A program made the position numbers and the translations under genes. The notes below the pieces were generated by a model. It made no database searches and was not told where the DNA came from. It saw only the letters and a program-made list of their open reading frames with translations. 47,880 nt of DNA, taken from NCBI GenBank assembly GCA_021647405.1, contig JAKIUU010000018.1, positions 1-47,880 of the forward strand, written 5' to 3'. The stretch comes from Flavobacteriaceae bacterium. Its GTDB lineage: Bacteria; Bacteroidota; Bacteroidia; Flavobacteriales; Flavobacteriaceae. Positions 34,693-43,287 of this stretch are shown here, in pieces (position 1 is the first letter of the stretch; each line of letters starts with the position of its first letter).

Positions 34693-37600
34693 ATGACAAA
34701 ACGTATTTTAACTTTTGCCGTTCTCTTTTTAATCTCAAGTGCACTTTACTCTCAAGTACTAAAAGCACCCTTTTTTGATGGCTTTGAAAACAATAATAAT
34801 AAATGGAATACTGATAAAAACAGTAAAATAGACATCAATGTAAAAAATGGCAGTTATAATTTCAAACATAAAAGGAAAACGTCGGGCTGGGAAGTTAATA
34901 AAACATTTGATTTAAATACAAATAGAGATTTTAAAATTGAAGCATTGATTGTTAAAAAATCAGGTGTTGACAATATGGGCTACGGCTTAATGTGGGGCAG
35001 AAAAGATGGCGACAATTATTTCTCATTCAATATTACCAGTGGCGGCTATTATAGAATATCAAGAAGCAAAAACGGCAACTTTAAAAATCTTGTAAAATGG
35101 ACCAAGTCAAGTGCTGTTAAAACAGGCGATGGAAAATACAATATCTTGAAGATTGAAAAGAAAGGCAAGAAAATTAATTATTATATAAATGATAAAAAGG
35201 TAGAAACCTTAAATTTTGAATCTTTTTATGGTGATAAAATAGGCTTTTTGGTTTACGGAAAACAGGCTGTTGAAATAAATTATCTTTCTGTTTACTACCT
35301 CAATAAAAGCAAGCCAAAACCAAAGTCTCTTATTGTAAGTACTAAGGTTGGAAAGTTGTCTTTTTTTGATGGTTTTGAAAACAACAATAATCTTTGGCCA
35401 GTTTCTAATAAAAGTTCGGGCGTAATTAAAGTAAGTGGTGGCAGTTATAATCTTAATTATAAAAAGGACAAAGGTTCTCTTGAAGCGTTCAAACCACTTG
35501 AAATAAACGAGAATAAGGATTTTAAAATAGAGGCATTAATTGTAAAAAAATCAGGTATTGGCGATTATGGCTATGGCCTCATATGGGGTAGAAAAGACAG
35601 TGATAATTATCTGTCATTCAATATTACTGGAAATGGCAATTACAGGATTTCTAAAAAAGAAAAGGGCACTTATAAAAATTTAGTTACTTGGACGTCATCA
35701 AGCGAAATAAAAACGGGCGATGGGGTATATAACATTCTAAAGATTGAGAAAATTGGCAATAGAACCTATTATTATATCAATGACAAATTGGTTGAAACAC
35801 TAGATTATAAGCCTTTATTTGGCAATCAAGTAGGTTTTGTTGTTTACCACGCACAAGCCATTGAGGTTAATTATCTCTCTGTTTATTATTTAAAGAAAAA
35901 CAAGCCAAAACCCAAGCCTAAAGTTATTGTAAACAATAATAACGATTATCAAAACGATGTTATTTTTAACGATAAGTTTAATTCTAATTTAAACGATTGG
36001 GCTGTTGCCGATAATGAAAATGCCACTTTAAGTGTTAAAAATGGATATTACAATTTTAAACATAAACGTGATAAACTTGGTTGGACCTCATCAAAAACCA
36101 TTAAAATTAACGAGTCTAAAGATTTTGAGATAGAAGCCGATATTAAAAAAGTGGCTGGTATTCAAAACAATGGTTTTGGTATTATTTGGGGCAGAAAAGA
36201 TAGCGATAATGAATTCCAGTTCTTCATTTCGGGAGATGGTTCCTATTACATTAAATATTATGAAGATAATGAACTTAACGTTATTAAAAAATGGACGGTA
36301 AGTAGTTATATCAATACAGGAAATGGTGCTACAAACAAACTAAAAATAAGAAAGATAGGCAATCAATACAAGTATTATATCAATGATAATTTTGTTACAC
36401 AAGGTGATGCCGTATCATTTTTTGGCGACCGTATAGGATTTATAATATATGGAAACCAATCAATTGCAGTAAACACATTAAATGTGAGTTATATAAATAA
36501 AAAGATAAAATCTTCTGATTATTTATTCTATGATGAGTTTAGCACCAATGCAAATAATTGGGCAGAAAGCAAAACCAAAGATTACGATTTTAATTTTTCT
36601 GGAGGTAAGTATTATTTAGAACACAAACGGAAATCAGGAGGTTGGTCAACTTCAATAGAGAAATATTTTGACGAGAATAGAGATTACGAGATTGAAGCCA
36701 AAATATTAAAAATAAGCGGTATCCAAAACAATGGTTTTGGTATTATTTGGGGACGTAAAGGATCGGGCAATACGCTAGAATTCGATATCGCTTCAAATGG
36801 TTTGTACTCTGTTGACAGATCCGATAATTCAAAACGCGATAATCTGATAGATTGGACATCGAGTTCTTATGTTAAAAAAGGTAATTATGCTTACAACACG
36901 CTTAAAATAAGAAAACAAAACGGGGTGGTTAAGTTTTATATAAACGGAAGCTACGTCAATCAGGTTAACAATATGAAGTTTTTAGGCAACCGTATTGGCT
37001 TTATAATATACGACAATCAAAAAATAGCAATTGACTATCTTAAAATAAAATATATAGATAAAACAGTTGAACCAGACGTTGTTATTACAAGAAAAAAAGA
37101 AGCGTGGAGCGATACATTTTCAAATAATAATAACGATTGGGCTACAGGAAATAAAGATGAGTACAACCTGAGTTTTTCGGGTGGTTACTATAATTTTGAA
37201 CACAAAAGAACATCAGGGGGGTGGTCAACAACGCTAGTAAATGAAATAGATCAAACCAGAAGTTTTGAAATTAGCACAGAAATTAAAAAGATATCGGGTG
37301 CACAAAATTACGGCTATGGTTTTGTATGGGGTAGAAAAGATTCTAAAAACCAGTTTAACTTTACCCTTTCTGGAGGCGGTAGTTTTAAAATTAAAAAGGT
37401 TGAACGCGATAACACAACGCTTTTGCAAGATTGGAAAAGCAGTCCCTATATTAACAAAGGTAATAATGTTACAAACACATTGAGCATCCGTAAAATTAAC
37501 AGCACACTCAATTTTTATATCAATAATAACTTTGTAGCTTCTAAAGAATTTACCCCCTTCTTAGGCAACCGTTTGGGCTTTATTGTTTTTTCAAATCAGA

Positions 37601-38703
37601 AAATAGCCATTAACAATTTAACGGTTAAATATATTAAAGACAACATTACAAACAGCCCGCCAACTATTGTTATTACTGAGCCTGCTGTTACACGAGGCTT
37701 TAAAATTGTCAAAGCCAAGCGCATTACTGTAAGGGGTAAAGCCACCGATTCTGATGGTATATATGAGGTTACCATTAATGGTGTTGATGCGGCCCTGCAG
37801 GCCGATGGTAGTTTTGTGGCACAGGTACCTTTGCGTGTGGGCGATAATAATTTGAATGTTAAAGCAACCGATTTAAAATACACTTCAACACTAACCAAAT
37901 TTATTATCAAACGCGAGGTAAAACCCATTGTTATTATTGATCCTGTTGTTGATAACAATAATACTAAAAAGAAAAAAATAGTAACAGATGGCGGTAATTA
38001 TTACGCCCTGTTGATTGGTATAAGTGATTACGACGATTCAAGTATTGTGAGTTTGGATGGCATGCCTACCGACGATATTCAGAATCTAGCCGATGCTTTA
38101 ATAGGCTATTACACTTTTAAAGATGAAAATGTCGAAATATTGTCAAATCCAACACGTTCTAAAATCATTCGTGCTTTCGACAGGTTGAAAAAGAAAATTA
38201 GCCCAAAAGATAATTTACTTATTTTTTATGCAGGCCATGGTATTTTTGATAAAGATGATAATTTAGGTTATTGGCTACCTGCCGATGCCGAAAAAGCCTA
38301 TACAGATAATTGGATAAACAATGCTGTGATTAGAGACAATATAAAGCGTATCAAATCAAAACACACCCTTTTAATTTCTGATGCCTGTTTTAGTGGTAGC
38401 ATATTTAAAACAAGGTCTATAAGCCTCAATACTGCTACTAAAAGTATTCAAAAGAAATATGCTTTACCCAGCCGTAAAGCCATTACCAGTGGTACTTTAA
38501 AAACGGTTCCCAATATAAGTGTCTTTATGAAATACTTGTTAGACCGTTTAGAAACCAATACTGACGCCTATTTGGCTGCACGCAGATTATTTGGCAGAAT
38601 AGAAGAGCCTGTAGGAAACAACAGTCCCAATACACCACAATACGGCACCATTCAAGGTGTGGGTGATGAAGGCGGCGATTTTATTTTTATACGTAAAAAC
38701 TAA
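34693..38703 (+). CDS. Secreted caspase-like (C14) protein with five lectin-like repeats
   Basis: The 1336-residue product starts with a signal peptide (MTKRILTFAVLFLISSALYSQ). Five repeats of about 190 residues begin near residues 27, 224, 425, 612 and 805, each starting with an F-x-D-x-F-x-x-N-x-x-x-W block and containing an N/G-rich GYGLxWGRKD strand, then an INTGNG-like turn and a KFYIN strand. This is the pattern of concanavalin-like (LamG / 3-keto-disaccharide hydrolase) folds. An Ig-like segment (about 988-1085, VTINGVDAALQADGSF) follows. The C-terminal caspase domain (about 1103-1336) has YYALLIGISDY, H1182 in FYAGHG and C1232 in SDACFSGS, an intact catalytic dyad. No secretion-system C-terminal tag is obvious. 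Confidence 0.85.
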   Translation: MTKRILTFAVLFLISSALYSQVLKAPFFDGFENNNNKWNTDKNSKIDINVKNGSYNFKHKRKTSGWEVNKTFDLNTNRDFKIEALIVKKSGVDNMGYGLMWGRKDGDNYFSFNITSGGYYRISRSKNGNFKNLVKWTKSSAVKTGDGKYNILKIEKKGKKINYYINDKKVETLNFESFYGDKIGFLVYGKQAVEINYLSVYYLNKSKPKPKSLIVSTKVGKLSFFDGFENNNNLWPVSNKSSGVIKVSGGSYNLNYKKDKGSLEAFKPLEINENKDFKIEALIVKKSGIGDYGYGLIWGRKDSDNYLSFNITGNGNYRISKKEKGTYKNLVTWTSSSEIKTGDGVYNILKIEKIGNRTYYYINDKLVETLDYKPLFGNQVGFVVYHAQAIEVNYLSVYYLKKNKPKPKPKVIVNNNNDYQNDVIFNDKFNSNLNDWAVADNENATLSVKNGYYNFKHKRDKLGWTSSKTIKINESKDFEIEADIKKVAGIQNNGFGIIWGRKDSDNEFQFFISGDGSYYIKYYEDNELNVIKKWTVSSYINTGNGATNKLKIRKIGNQYKYYINDNFVTQGDAVSFFGDRIGFIIYGNQSIAVNTLNVSYINKKIKSSDYLFYDEFSTNANNWAESKTKDYDFNFSGGKYYLEHKRKSGGWSTSIEKYFDENRDYEIEAKILKISGIQNNGFGIIWGRKGSGNTLEFDIASNGLYSVDRSDNSKRDNLIDWTSSSYVKKGNYAYNTLKIRKQNGVVKFYINGSYVNQVNNMKFLGNRIGFIIYDNQKIAIDYLKIKYIDKTVEPDVVITRKKEAWSDTFSNNNNDWATGNKDEYNLSFSGGYYNFEHKRTSGGWSTTLVNEIDQTRSFEISTEIKKISGAQNYGYGFVWGRKDSKNQFNFTLSGGGSFKIKKVERDNTTLLQDWKSSPYINKGNNVTNTLSIRKINSTLNFYINNNFVASKEFTPFLGNRLGFIVFSNQKIAINNLTVKYIKDNITNSPPTIVITEPAVTRGFKIVKAKRITVRGKATDSDGIYEVTINGVDAALQADGSFVAQVPLRVGDNNLNVKATDLKYTSTLTKFIIKREVKPIVIIDPVVDNNNTKKKKIVTDGGNYYALLIGISDYDDSSIVSLDGMPTDDIQNLADALIGYYTFKDENVEILSNPTRSKIIRAFDRLKKKISPKDNLLIFYAGHGIFDKDDNLGYWLPADAEKAYTDNWINNAVIRDNIKRIKSKHTLLISDACFSGSIFKTRSISLNTATKSIQKKYALPSRKAITSGTLKTVPNISVFMKYLLDRLETNTDAYLAARRLFGRIEEPVGNNSPNTPQYGTIQGVGDEGGDFIFIRKN

Positions 38704-38708
38704 ATTAG

Positions 38709-38850
38709 AACTGTCACTTCGCGTGTTCTGAACCTGGCGCTAGGCAGGCTTGTTTAAGAAAGTATCGAGAAATATTGATTTTGACCTAAAGGTCAAAATA
38801 AAACTAGCGAAATGCCTCGTATGCTTGCGTCGAGGATAGTTAGTTTTAAA
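38709..38850. repeat. Intergenic repeat with hairpin
   Basis: TGTCACTTCGCGTGTT at 38712-38727 begins a unit of the flavobacterial repeat family. It contains GGCGCTAGGCAGG and a 9-bp hairpin, ATTTTGACC at 38778-38786 against GGTCAAAAT at 38791-38799. The hairpin may also help end transcription of the caspase gene. No gene is seen. Confidence 0.5.
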
Positions 38851-38862
38851 ATATTTCTTTAC

Positions 38863-39921
38863 TTAAAGAGATTCTAAAAACGCCATGGTATCTACACCAT
38901 CGGCATAATCCCATAATTTAGGCTGTTGCGTTGTGCCAAATGGGACAGCTTTTTTTATACCACACTGTGTCACAACACACTGTATTTTATCAGCGTCATT
39001 ATTTATTTTTCGCTCAAGCTGATGTAAATTGTCGTAATACTCATAAAATAGCGTGGCAATAGGCGAGGCGTAACTAGGATCTTCTTTGAGCATTAAAAAA
39101 CCATTTTCAAGCAATTTAAATTCGCTCATTAAATAGACCGCTTTGTTATAATCGTAATTGTTCTGGTATTTCTGATAATTGATTAATTCTTTATGTTGGT
39201 AAACTGCTTTGAATAATTGGTCAAAATCGTAGTTTTTAGGCACATATAATTTAGACACGCTTCTACAGCCTAAGCCAAAGTATCTAAAAATGTCTTCGCC
39301 CAATAATGTGAGTTCCTCATAAGTTTCATTGCCAGTTAATACGGCAACAGAATTCCGACTCTTTCTTATAATATTTGGATATTTTTCAAAATAGTAATCA
39401 AAATAGCGTGCGGTATTGTTACTTCCTGTGGCAATTACAGCATCAAATTTTTCTAATTTTTTATTGGTAAAGGAGATAAAATCTTTAAATTTAGGGGCTA
39501 CATACTCCAAATATTTTGCTAAAAGAGGCAGCAAATGTTTGTCGTTACGCGATTGTTTTACCAATACTTTATGACCTGCTATTAGGGCCGAAATAAAATC
39601 GTGAAAACCGACAAGCGGAATGTTGCCAGCCATGATAATAGCCACTGTTTTAGAAATATTTTTATCTAAAGTGTAATTTGATGTCCAATACCTTAAATTA
39701 TTATTTGTCAGCTCAGTACTCCAAATTTTACAAGCGTAAATTAATTGCGATTTGGTAAACCAAGCATTGAATTCTTGTTGGCGTTTTAATTGCAGGCTAA
39801 AGGCTTCAAAATATTGATTATCCTTATCGGGACAACCATTCTTTTTGAAATTTTCGGTTGAAAATTGGGCTAAAAATTGGCCTAATTTTTCGAAGGCAAT
39901 AATTCTGTCTGTTAAGGTCAT
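38863..39921 (-). CDS. Acyl-CoA reductase, LuxC-type
   Basis: The 352-residue protein matches the LuxC-type acyl-CoA reductase domain, which reduces acyl-CoA or acyl-ACP to aldehyde with NADPH. It has an NAD(P)-binding stretch (KTVAIIMAGNIPLVGFHDFISALIAG region), a VIATGSNNTARYFDYYF loop, RKSRNSVAVLTG, and GLGCRSVSKLYVP, whose Cys is the likely catalytic residue. The frame is open to 40056, but that extension overlaps the ferredoxin gene and its -7 box and has no family likeness, so I start at MTLTDRIIAFEK. It runs divergently from the ferredoxin gene, an arrangement I recall from other flavobacteria. The physiological product is unknown. Confidence 0.82.
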   Translation of the reverse strand: MTLTDRIIAFEKLGQFLAQFSTENFKKNGCPDKDNQYFEAFSLQLKRQQEFNAWFTKSQLIYACKIWSTELTNNNLRYWTSNYTLDKNISKTVAIIMAGNIPLVGFHDFISALIAGHKVLVKQSRNDKHLLPLLAKYLEYVAPKFKDFISFTNKKLEKFDAVIATGSNNTARYFDYYFEKYPNIIRKSRNSVAVLTGNETYEELTLLGEDIFRYFGLGCRSVSKLYVPKNYDFDQLFKAVYQHKELINYQKYQNNYDYNKAVYLMSEFKLLENGFLMLKEDPSYASPIATLFYEYYDNLHQLERKINNDADKIQCVVTQCGIKKAVPFGTTQQPKLWDYADGVDTMAFLESL

Positions 39922-39952
39922 TTGTAAAAAGTATAATATGCAATAATACCCA

Positions 39953-39960
39953 TATATTTG
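39953..39960 (+). promoter_or_regulatory. -7 box for the ferredoxin gene
   Basis: TATATTTG fits TAnnTTTG, 25 bases before the ATG at 39986. It lies inside the rejected 5' extension of the LuxC-type gene and so supports the shorter start there. Confidence 0.55.
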
Positions 39961-39985
39961 CGCGTACAAATTTAACAAAAATACC

Positions 39986-40336
39986 ATGGCAATAATTATA
40001 ACTGACGCATGTATTAATTGTGGAGCTTGCGAACCTGAGTGTCCTAACAATGCCATTTATGAGTCGGCCGAAGATTGGCGTTATAAAGATGGTACAATAT
40101 TAAACGGTAAAGTTGTGTTACCCAATGGTAAAGAAGTTGATGCAGAAACTGATAATGAACCTATTTCATATGAATATTACTTTATTGTTCCAGATAAATG
40201 TACCGAGTGTAAAGGCTTTCATGACGAACCCCAATGTGCCGCAGTGTGTCCTGTAGATTGTTGTGTCCCTGATGAGGATTGTGTAGAAACAGAAATGGAA
40301 TTACTTTCTAAAAAGGAATTTTTACACAAAGATTAA
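39986..40336 (+). CDS. 2[4Fe-4S] ferredoxin
   Basis: The 116-residue protein has an N-terminal cluster motif ACINCGACEPECPNNAIY with four Cys at residues 9, 12, 15 and 19. The second set sits in PDKCTECKGFHDEPQCAAVCPVDCC. An insert of about 40 residues separates the two motifs, as in Allochromatium-type ferredoxins. It is soluble and should carry low-potential electrons. The gene is divergent from the LuxC-type reductase, and its stop lies 6 bases from the end of the SulP gene on the other strand. Confidence 0.93.
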   Translation: MAIIITDACINCGACEPECPNNAIYESAEDWRYKDGTILNGKVVLPNGKEVDAETDNEPISYEYYFIVPDKCTECKGFHDEPQCAAVCPVDCCVPDEDCVETEMELLSKKEFLHKD

Positions 40337-40342
40337 TCTGAA

Positions 40343-41974
40343 TTAAATAGTCAATTTTGCTTTTGAAATAGCTTTTTCAAACGAATTGAATATATTGTGA
40401 CTATCTATAAGATCGGTAATATGACTCTTTTTTAGATCTTTTAATACCTGAGAGTTTACACCAGATAAAATAACCGTTACATCGCTTTCTACTTTAAATA
40501 TTTTTAATACTTCAAAGAGGTTGTGTAATCCTGTGGCGTCAACAAAAGGCACGTGACGCATTCTTAAAATTAATACTTTGCTTTTAAAACCCAAATTTTT
40601 AATGGTTTGCGCATATTGTTTAGCAGATCCGAAAAACAAAGGACCACTAATTTCGTAAATATTTACACCCTCTGGTAAATCAGAATAATCATCTAAAATA
40701 TCACTATCAATATCTCCGGGTAACTGACCTAATTTTGACATACGCCTCATAAATAATAGCGACGACAAGACAATGCCTATTTCTATTGCTATTGTTAAAT
40801 CTACCAAAACTGTTAGAAGGAAAGTACTCAATAAGATAATTATATCGAAAGATGACCCTTTTAAAATTGATTTAAAAGAGCGCCATTCACTCATATTATA
40901 AGCCACAATAATTAAAACGCCCGCTAAAACAGACATCGGAATTAATTTAGCCCACTGTCCAAAAAACAGCATAATCAATAAAAGGGTGGTTGCATGAACC
41001 ATACCAGCAATAGGTGTTCTGCCGCCATTTTTAACATTGGTAGCTGTTCTGGCAATGGCTCCTGTAGCAGGAATACCTCCAAATATAGGCGTGATAATAT
41101 TGGCAATACCTTGAGCAATCAATTCGGTATTAGAGCGGTGATTACCACTTATCATACCATCAGAAACTACAGCAGATAAAAGAGATTCTATACCACCTAA
41201 AATAGCAATTGTAAGCGCGGGAGATAAATAAATATATAAGGAGCTAAATTCAATTTTTGGAAATCCAAAACTAAAATGATTGGGAATTTCACCAAAAAAA
41301 GATTCAATAGTTGTTACGGGTAAATCAAATATTTGAACTGCAGCCGTTAATAATATGATGGCAATAAATGAACCTGGAACTTTAGATTTTATTTTTGTAA
41401 ATATTAATATTGTAAGTATTGAAACCAATGTTATACCTAGGGCATAAAAATTGACTGTCTCTATTCTCTCATAAAAAAGCATCCATTTGTCAATAAAAGC
41501 AGAAGGAACTTTGTCTATATCTAAGCCTAAGGCATCTTTAACTTGAGTTGATAAAATAACTAAAGCAATTCCACTTGTAAATCCAACAACCAAAGAATGC
41601 GGAAAATATTTTAACAAAGAACCCAGTTTTAATAAACCAAATAATATTAAAATAACACCTGCCATAACAGATGAAATAATAAGACCGTCCAAGCCATATT
41701 TTTCGACAATTCCAAAAAGTATAATAATATAGGCGCCTGTTGGACCACCTATTTGTACTCTGCTGCCTCCAAATAATGAAATAATAAAACCAGCTATAAT
41801 AGCAGTAATGAGCCCTTTTTCTGGCGACACACCAGAAGCTACAGCAAAAGCAATAGCCAAGGGTAAAGCGACAATACCCACAACAATACCAGCAAATGCA
41901 TCAGAAGCTATTTGCTTTTTTGAAATACCAGATTTTAATAAACTGAAAAACTTAGGTCTAAAGATAGAATCCAT
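40343..41974 (-). CDS. SulP-family anion transporter with STAS domain
   Basis: The product (543 residues from the chosen start) is a SulP/SLC26 transporter with about 12 to 14 membrane segments, starting at MDSIFRPKFF. Conserved features include DAFAGIVVGIVALPLAIAFA near residue 30, FGGSRVQIGGPTGAYIII near residue 85 and the C-terminal STAS domain with VNIYEISGPLFFGSAKQYAQ and VPFVDATGLHNL. Substrates in the family are sulfate, bicarbonate or other anions; which one cannot be told here. A longer frame begins at 41998, but a -7 box at 41998-42005 overlaps it and supports the start at 41974. Confidence 0.88.
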   Translation of the reverse strand: MDSIFRPKFFSLLKSGISKKQIASDAFAGIVVGIVALPLAIAFAVASGVSPEKGLITAIIAGFIISLFGGSRVQIGGPTGAYIIILFGIVEKYGLDGLIISSVMAGVILILFGLLKLGSLLKYFPHSLVVGFTSGIALVILSTQVKDALGLDIDKVPSAFIDKWMLFYERIETVNFYALGITLVSILTILIFTKIKSKVPGSFIAIILLTAAVQIFDLPVTTIESFFGEIPNHFSFGFPKIEFSSLYIYLSPALTIAILGGIESLLSAVVSDGMISGNHRSNTELIAQGIANIITPIFGGIPATGAIARTATNVKNGGRTPIAGMVHATTLLLIMLFFGQWAKLIPMSVLAGVLIIVAYNMSEWRSFKSILKGSSFDIIILLSTFLLTVLVDLTIAIEIGIVLSSLLFMRRMSKLGQLPGDIDSDILDDYSDLPEGVNIYEISGPLFFGSAKQYAQTIKNLGFKSKVLILRMRHVPFVDATGLHNLFEVLKIFKVESDVTVILSGVNSQVLKDLKKSHITDLIDSHNIFNSFEKAISKAKLTI

Positions 41975-41997
41975 TACTATTAATTTAAATAAGGGCA

Positions 41998-42005
41998 CAA
42001 AATTA
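41998..42005 (-). promoter_or_regulatory. -7 box for the SulP transporter gene
   Basis: On the minus strand this reads TAATTTTG, fitting TAnnTTTG, 23 bases before the start at 41974. Confidence 0.45.
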
Positions 42006-42115
42006 ATTTAAAAACTAAATAATAAGTGCAGTAAAAGATATTTATTAATTTTAAATGCGATGTACATTTTTTTAAATTAGGGTCTCTTTAAGCAGTTTGG
42101 CTTTTATCAGTAATA

Positions 42116-42436
42116 TTAAAACTTATAATCTTCGCGTACAGGGCAAAAAGTATCGGTAAGTTTACAATGGCTAAGAGCCTTGCCTTTATGAACAGCATTG
42201 GGTGGAATAACCACAATGCTGCCTGCTGTGCACATGGTTGTTTTACCGTTAATGGTTAATTCTAATTGGCCCTCAAGTACCTGTGTAGTTTGCTCGTGAA
42301 TATGGGCGTGTTCTGGCAATACCGCACCTGCTTCTATTTCCCAAAAAGCGATAGTAAAATTTTTGGCATGTACAAAACGTCCTCTAAAACCTGGTATTAT
42401 CTCTTTGGAGTCAATTTCTGAAATCTTGTAAAACAT
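42116..42436 (-). CDS. Small cupin-domain protein
   Basis: This 106-residue single-domain cupin has the metal-binding motif 1 as LPEHAHIHEQTTQVLEG (His, His, Glu) and motif 2 around IPPNAVHKGKAL (His). It probably binds a divalent metal. Small cupins act as isomerases, dioxygenases or sensors, and the substrate is not evident. It stands alone. Confidence 0.8.
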   Translation of the reverse strand: MFYKISEIDSKEIIPGFRGRFVHAKNFTIAFWEIEAGAVLPEHAHIHEQTTQVLEGQLELTINGKTTMCTAGSIVVIPPNAVHKGKALSHCKLTDTFCPVREDYKF

Positions 42437-42538
42437 ATATCTATTTGTTTAAAAAACAAGCATCTGCTTTAATAGTCTACTTTAATTTTATTGCTCATAA
42501 ATTAGCGACATTCTTGTAAAAAAATCACAAACTCAATT

Positions 42539-43132
42539 TTACCCTCTGCGCCTCTCTAATAGAATCATCATCATTAGTCCCAATAGCACTCTTTCATTGT
42601 CATCGTCAATATTTTTTATTTTTGATATTTCAAATTTCCTTCCAAAAAATGAGGGTTCTTTTTTTAAGCGCATTACAATTTCCTCTTTGTTGTCTATCAC
42701 TTTATAAGACGGATTGAAAAGATACCCTGTCAATATACTCAGTATGGGTATTTGTCCCAACACAAAATCCATAACCTTTACCCAACCATTTTCTTCTCTA
42801 ATTTGATATTGGCGTTTTTTGTTTTGGTCAAATATTTCATACTGGGCCTTCCAAATAGATGCCCAACCCTTACGTGCAATTTTTCCAATTTCTTTTCCAT
42901 AATTATCAGTTATGCTGTAGGCTGCAGAAAAGTCAATCCATCTATCGGCTTTAATTTTATAATTTATCTTGGCTTTATTTTCATCTTCGTAAATGCTAAT
43001 ATCTTCTTTCAGTTTAAACATTTTTTGCCTTACATAAGCAAATGTTTTTCCGTTGGCATCTTTAGCAGTAAAATCATTGGCAAGGGTAGAAATGTTAAAA
43101 ACGAATTTAACAGGGAACTTTAATTCTTTCAT
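42539..43132 (-). CDS. LURP-one/tubby-like protein
   Basis: The 197-residue protein has beta strands such as KTFAYVRQKMFKLKEDISIYED, KADRWIDFSAAYSITD and YGKEIGKIARKGW, followed by WKAQYEIFDQNKKRQYQIREEN and a hydrophobic C-terminal helix (GLMMMILLE). The pattern of a 12-strand barrel around a hydrophobic helix fits the LURP-one-related/scramblase fold. No catalytic residues are expected. The role is unknown. Confidence 0.6.
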   Translation of the reverse strand: MKELKFPVKFVFNISTLANDFTAKDANGKTFAYVRQKMFKLKEDISIYEDENKAKINYKIKADRWIDFSAAYSITDNYGKEIGKIARKGWASIWKAQYEIFDQNKKRQYQIREENGWVKVMDFVLGQIPILSILTGYLFNPSYKVIDNKEEIVMRLKKEPSFFGRKFEISKIKNIDDDNERVLLGLMMMILLERRRG

Positions 43133-43287
43133 ATTTGAATGATGGTTTTTTTAAGCTCCTTAAAAGTACAATATTATTTTTTTGTAAAAGGCTTACAATT
43201 GATATATTTTGCTAAATAAAGTACGAATTTAGCATTTGCAAAACACCATTAATTTGCCGTACTTCACCTTAATTAAAAAACCAGCTT

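Noticed and set aside
34771..37650. Regularly spaced repeats as a CRISPR-like array
   Set aside because: They are protein-level repeats of about 190 codons inside one open frame, diverged at the DNA level. No CRISPR array or cas gene is seen in the window.
39922..40056. N-terminal extension of the LuxC-type reductase
   Set aside because: It overlaps the ferredoxin start and its -7 box and has no family likeness; MTLTDRII at 39921 is the better start.
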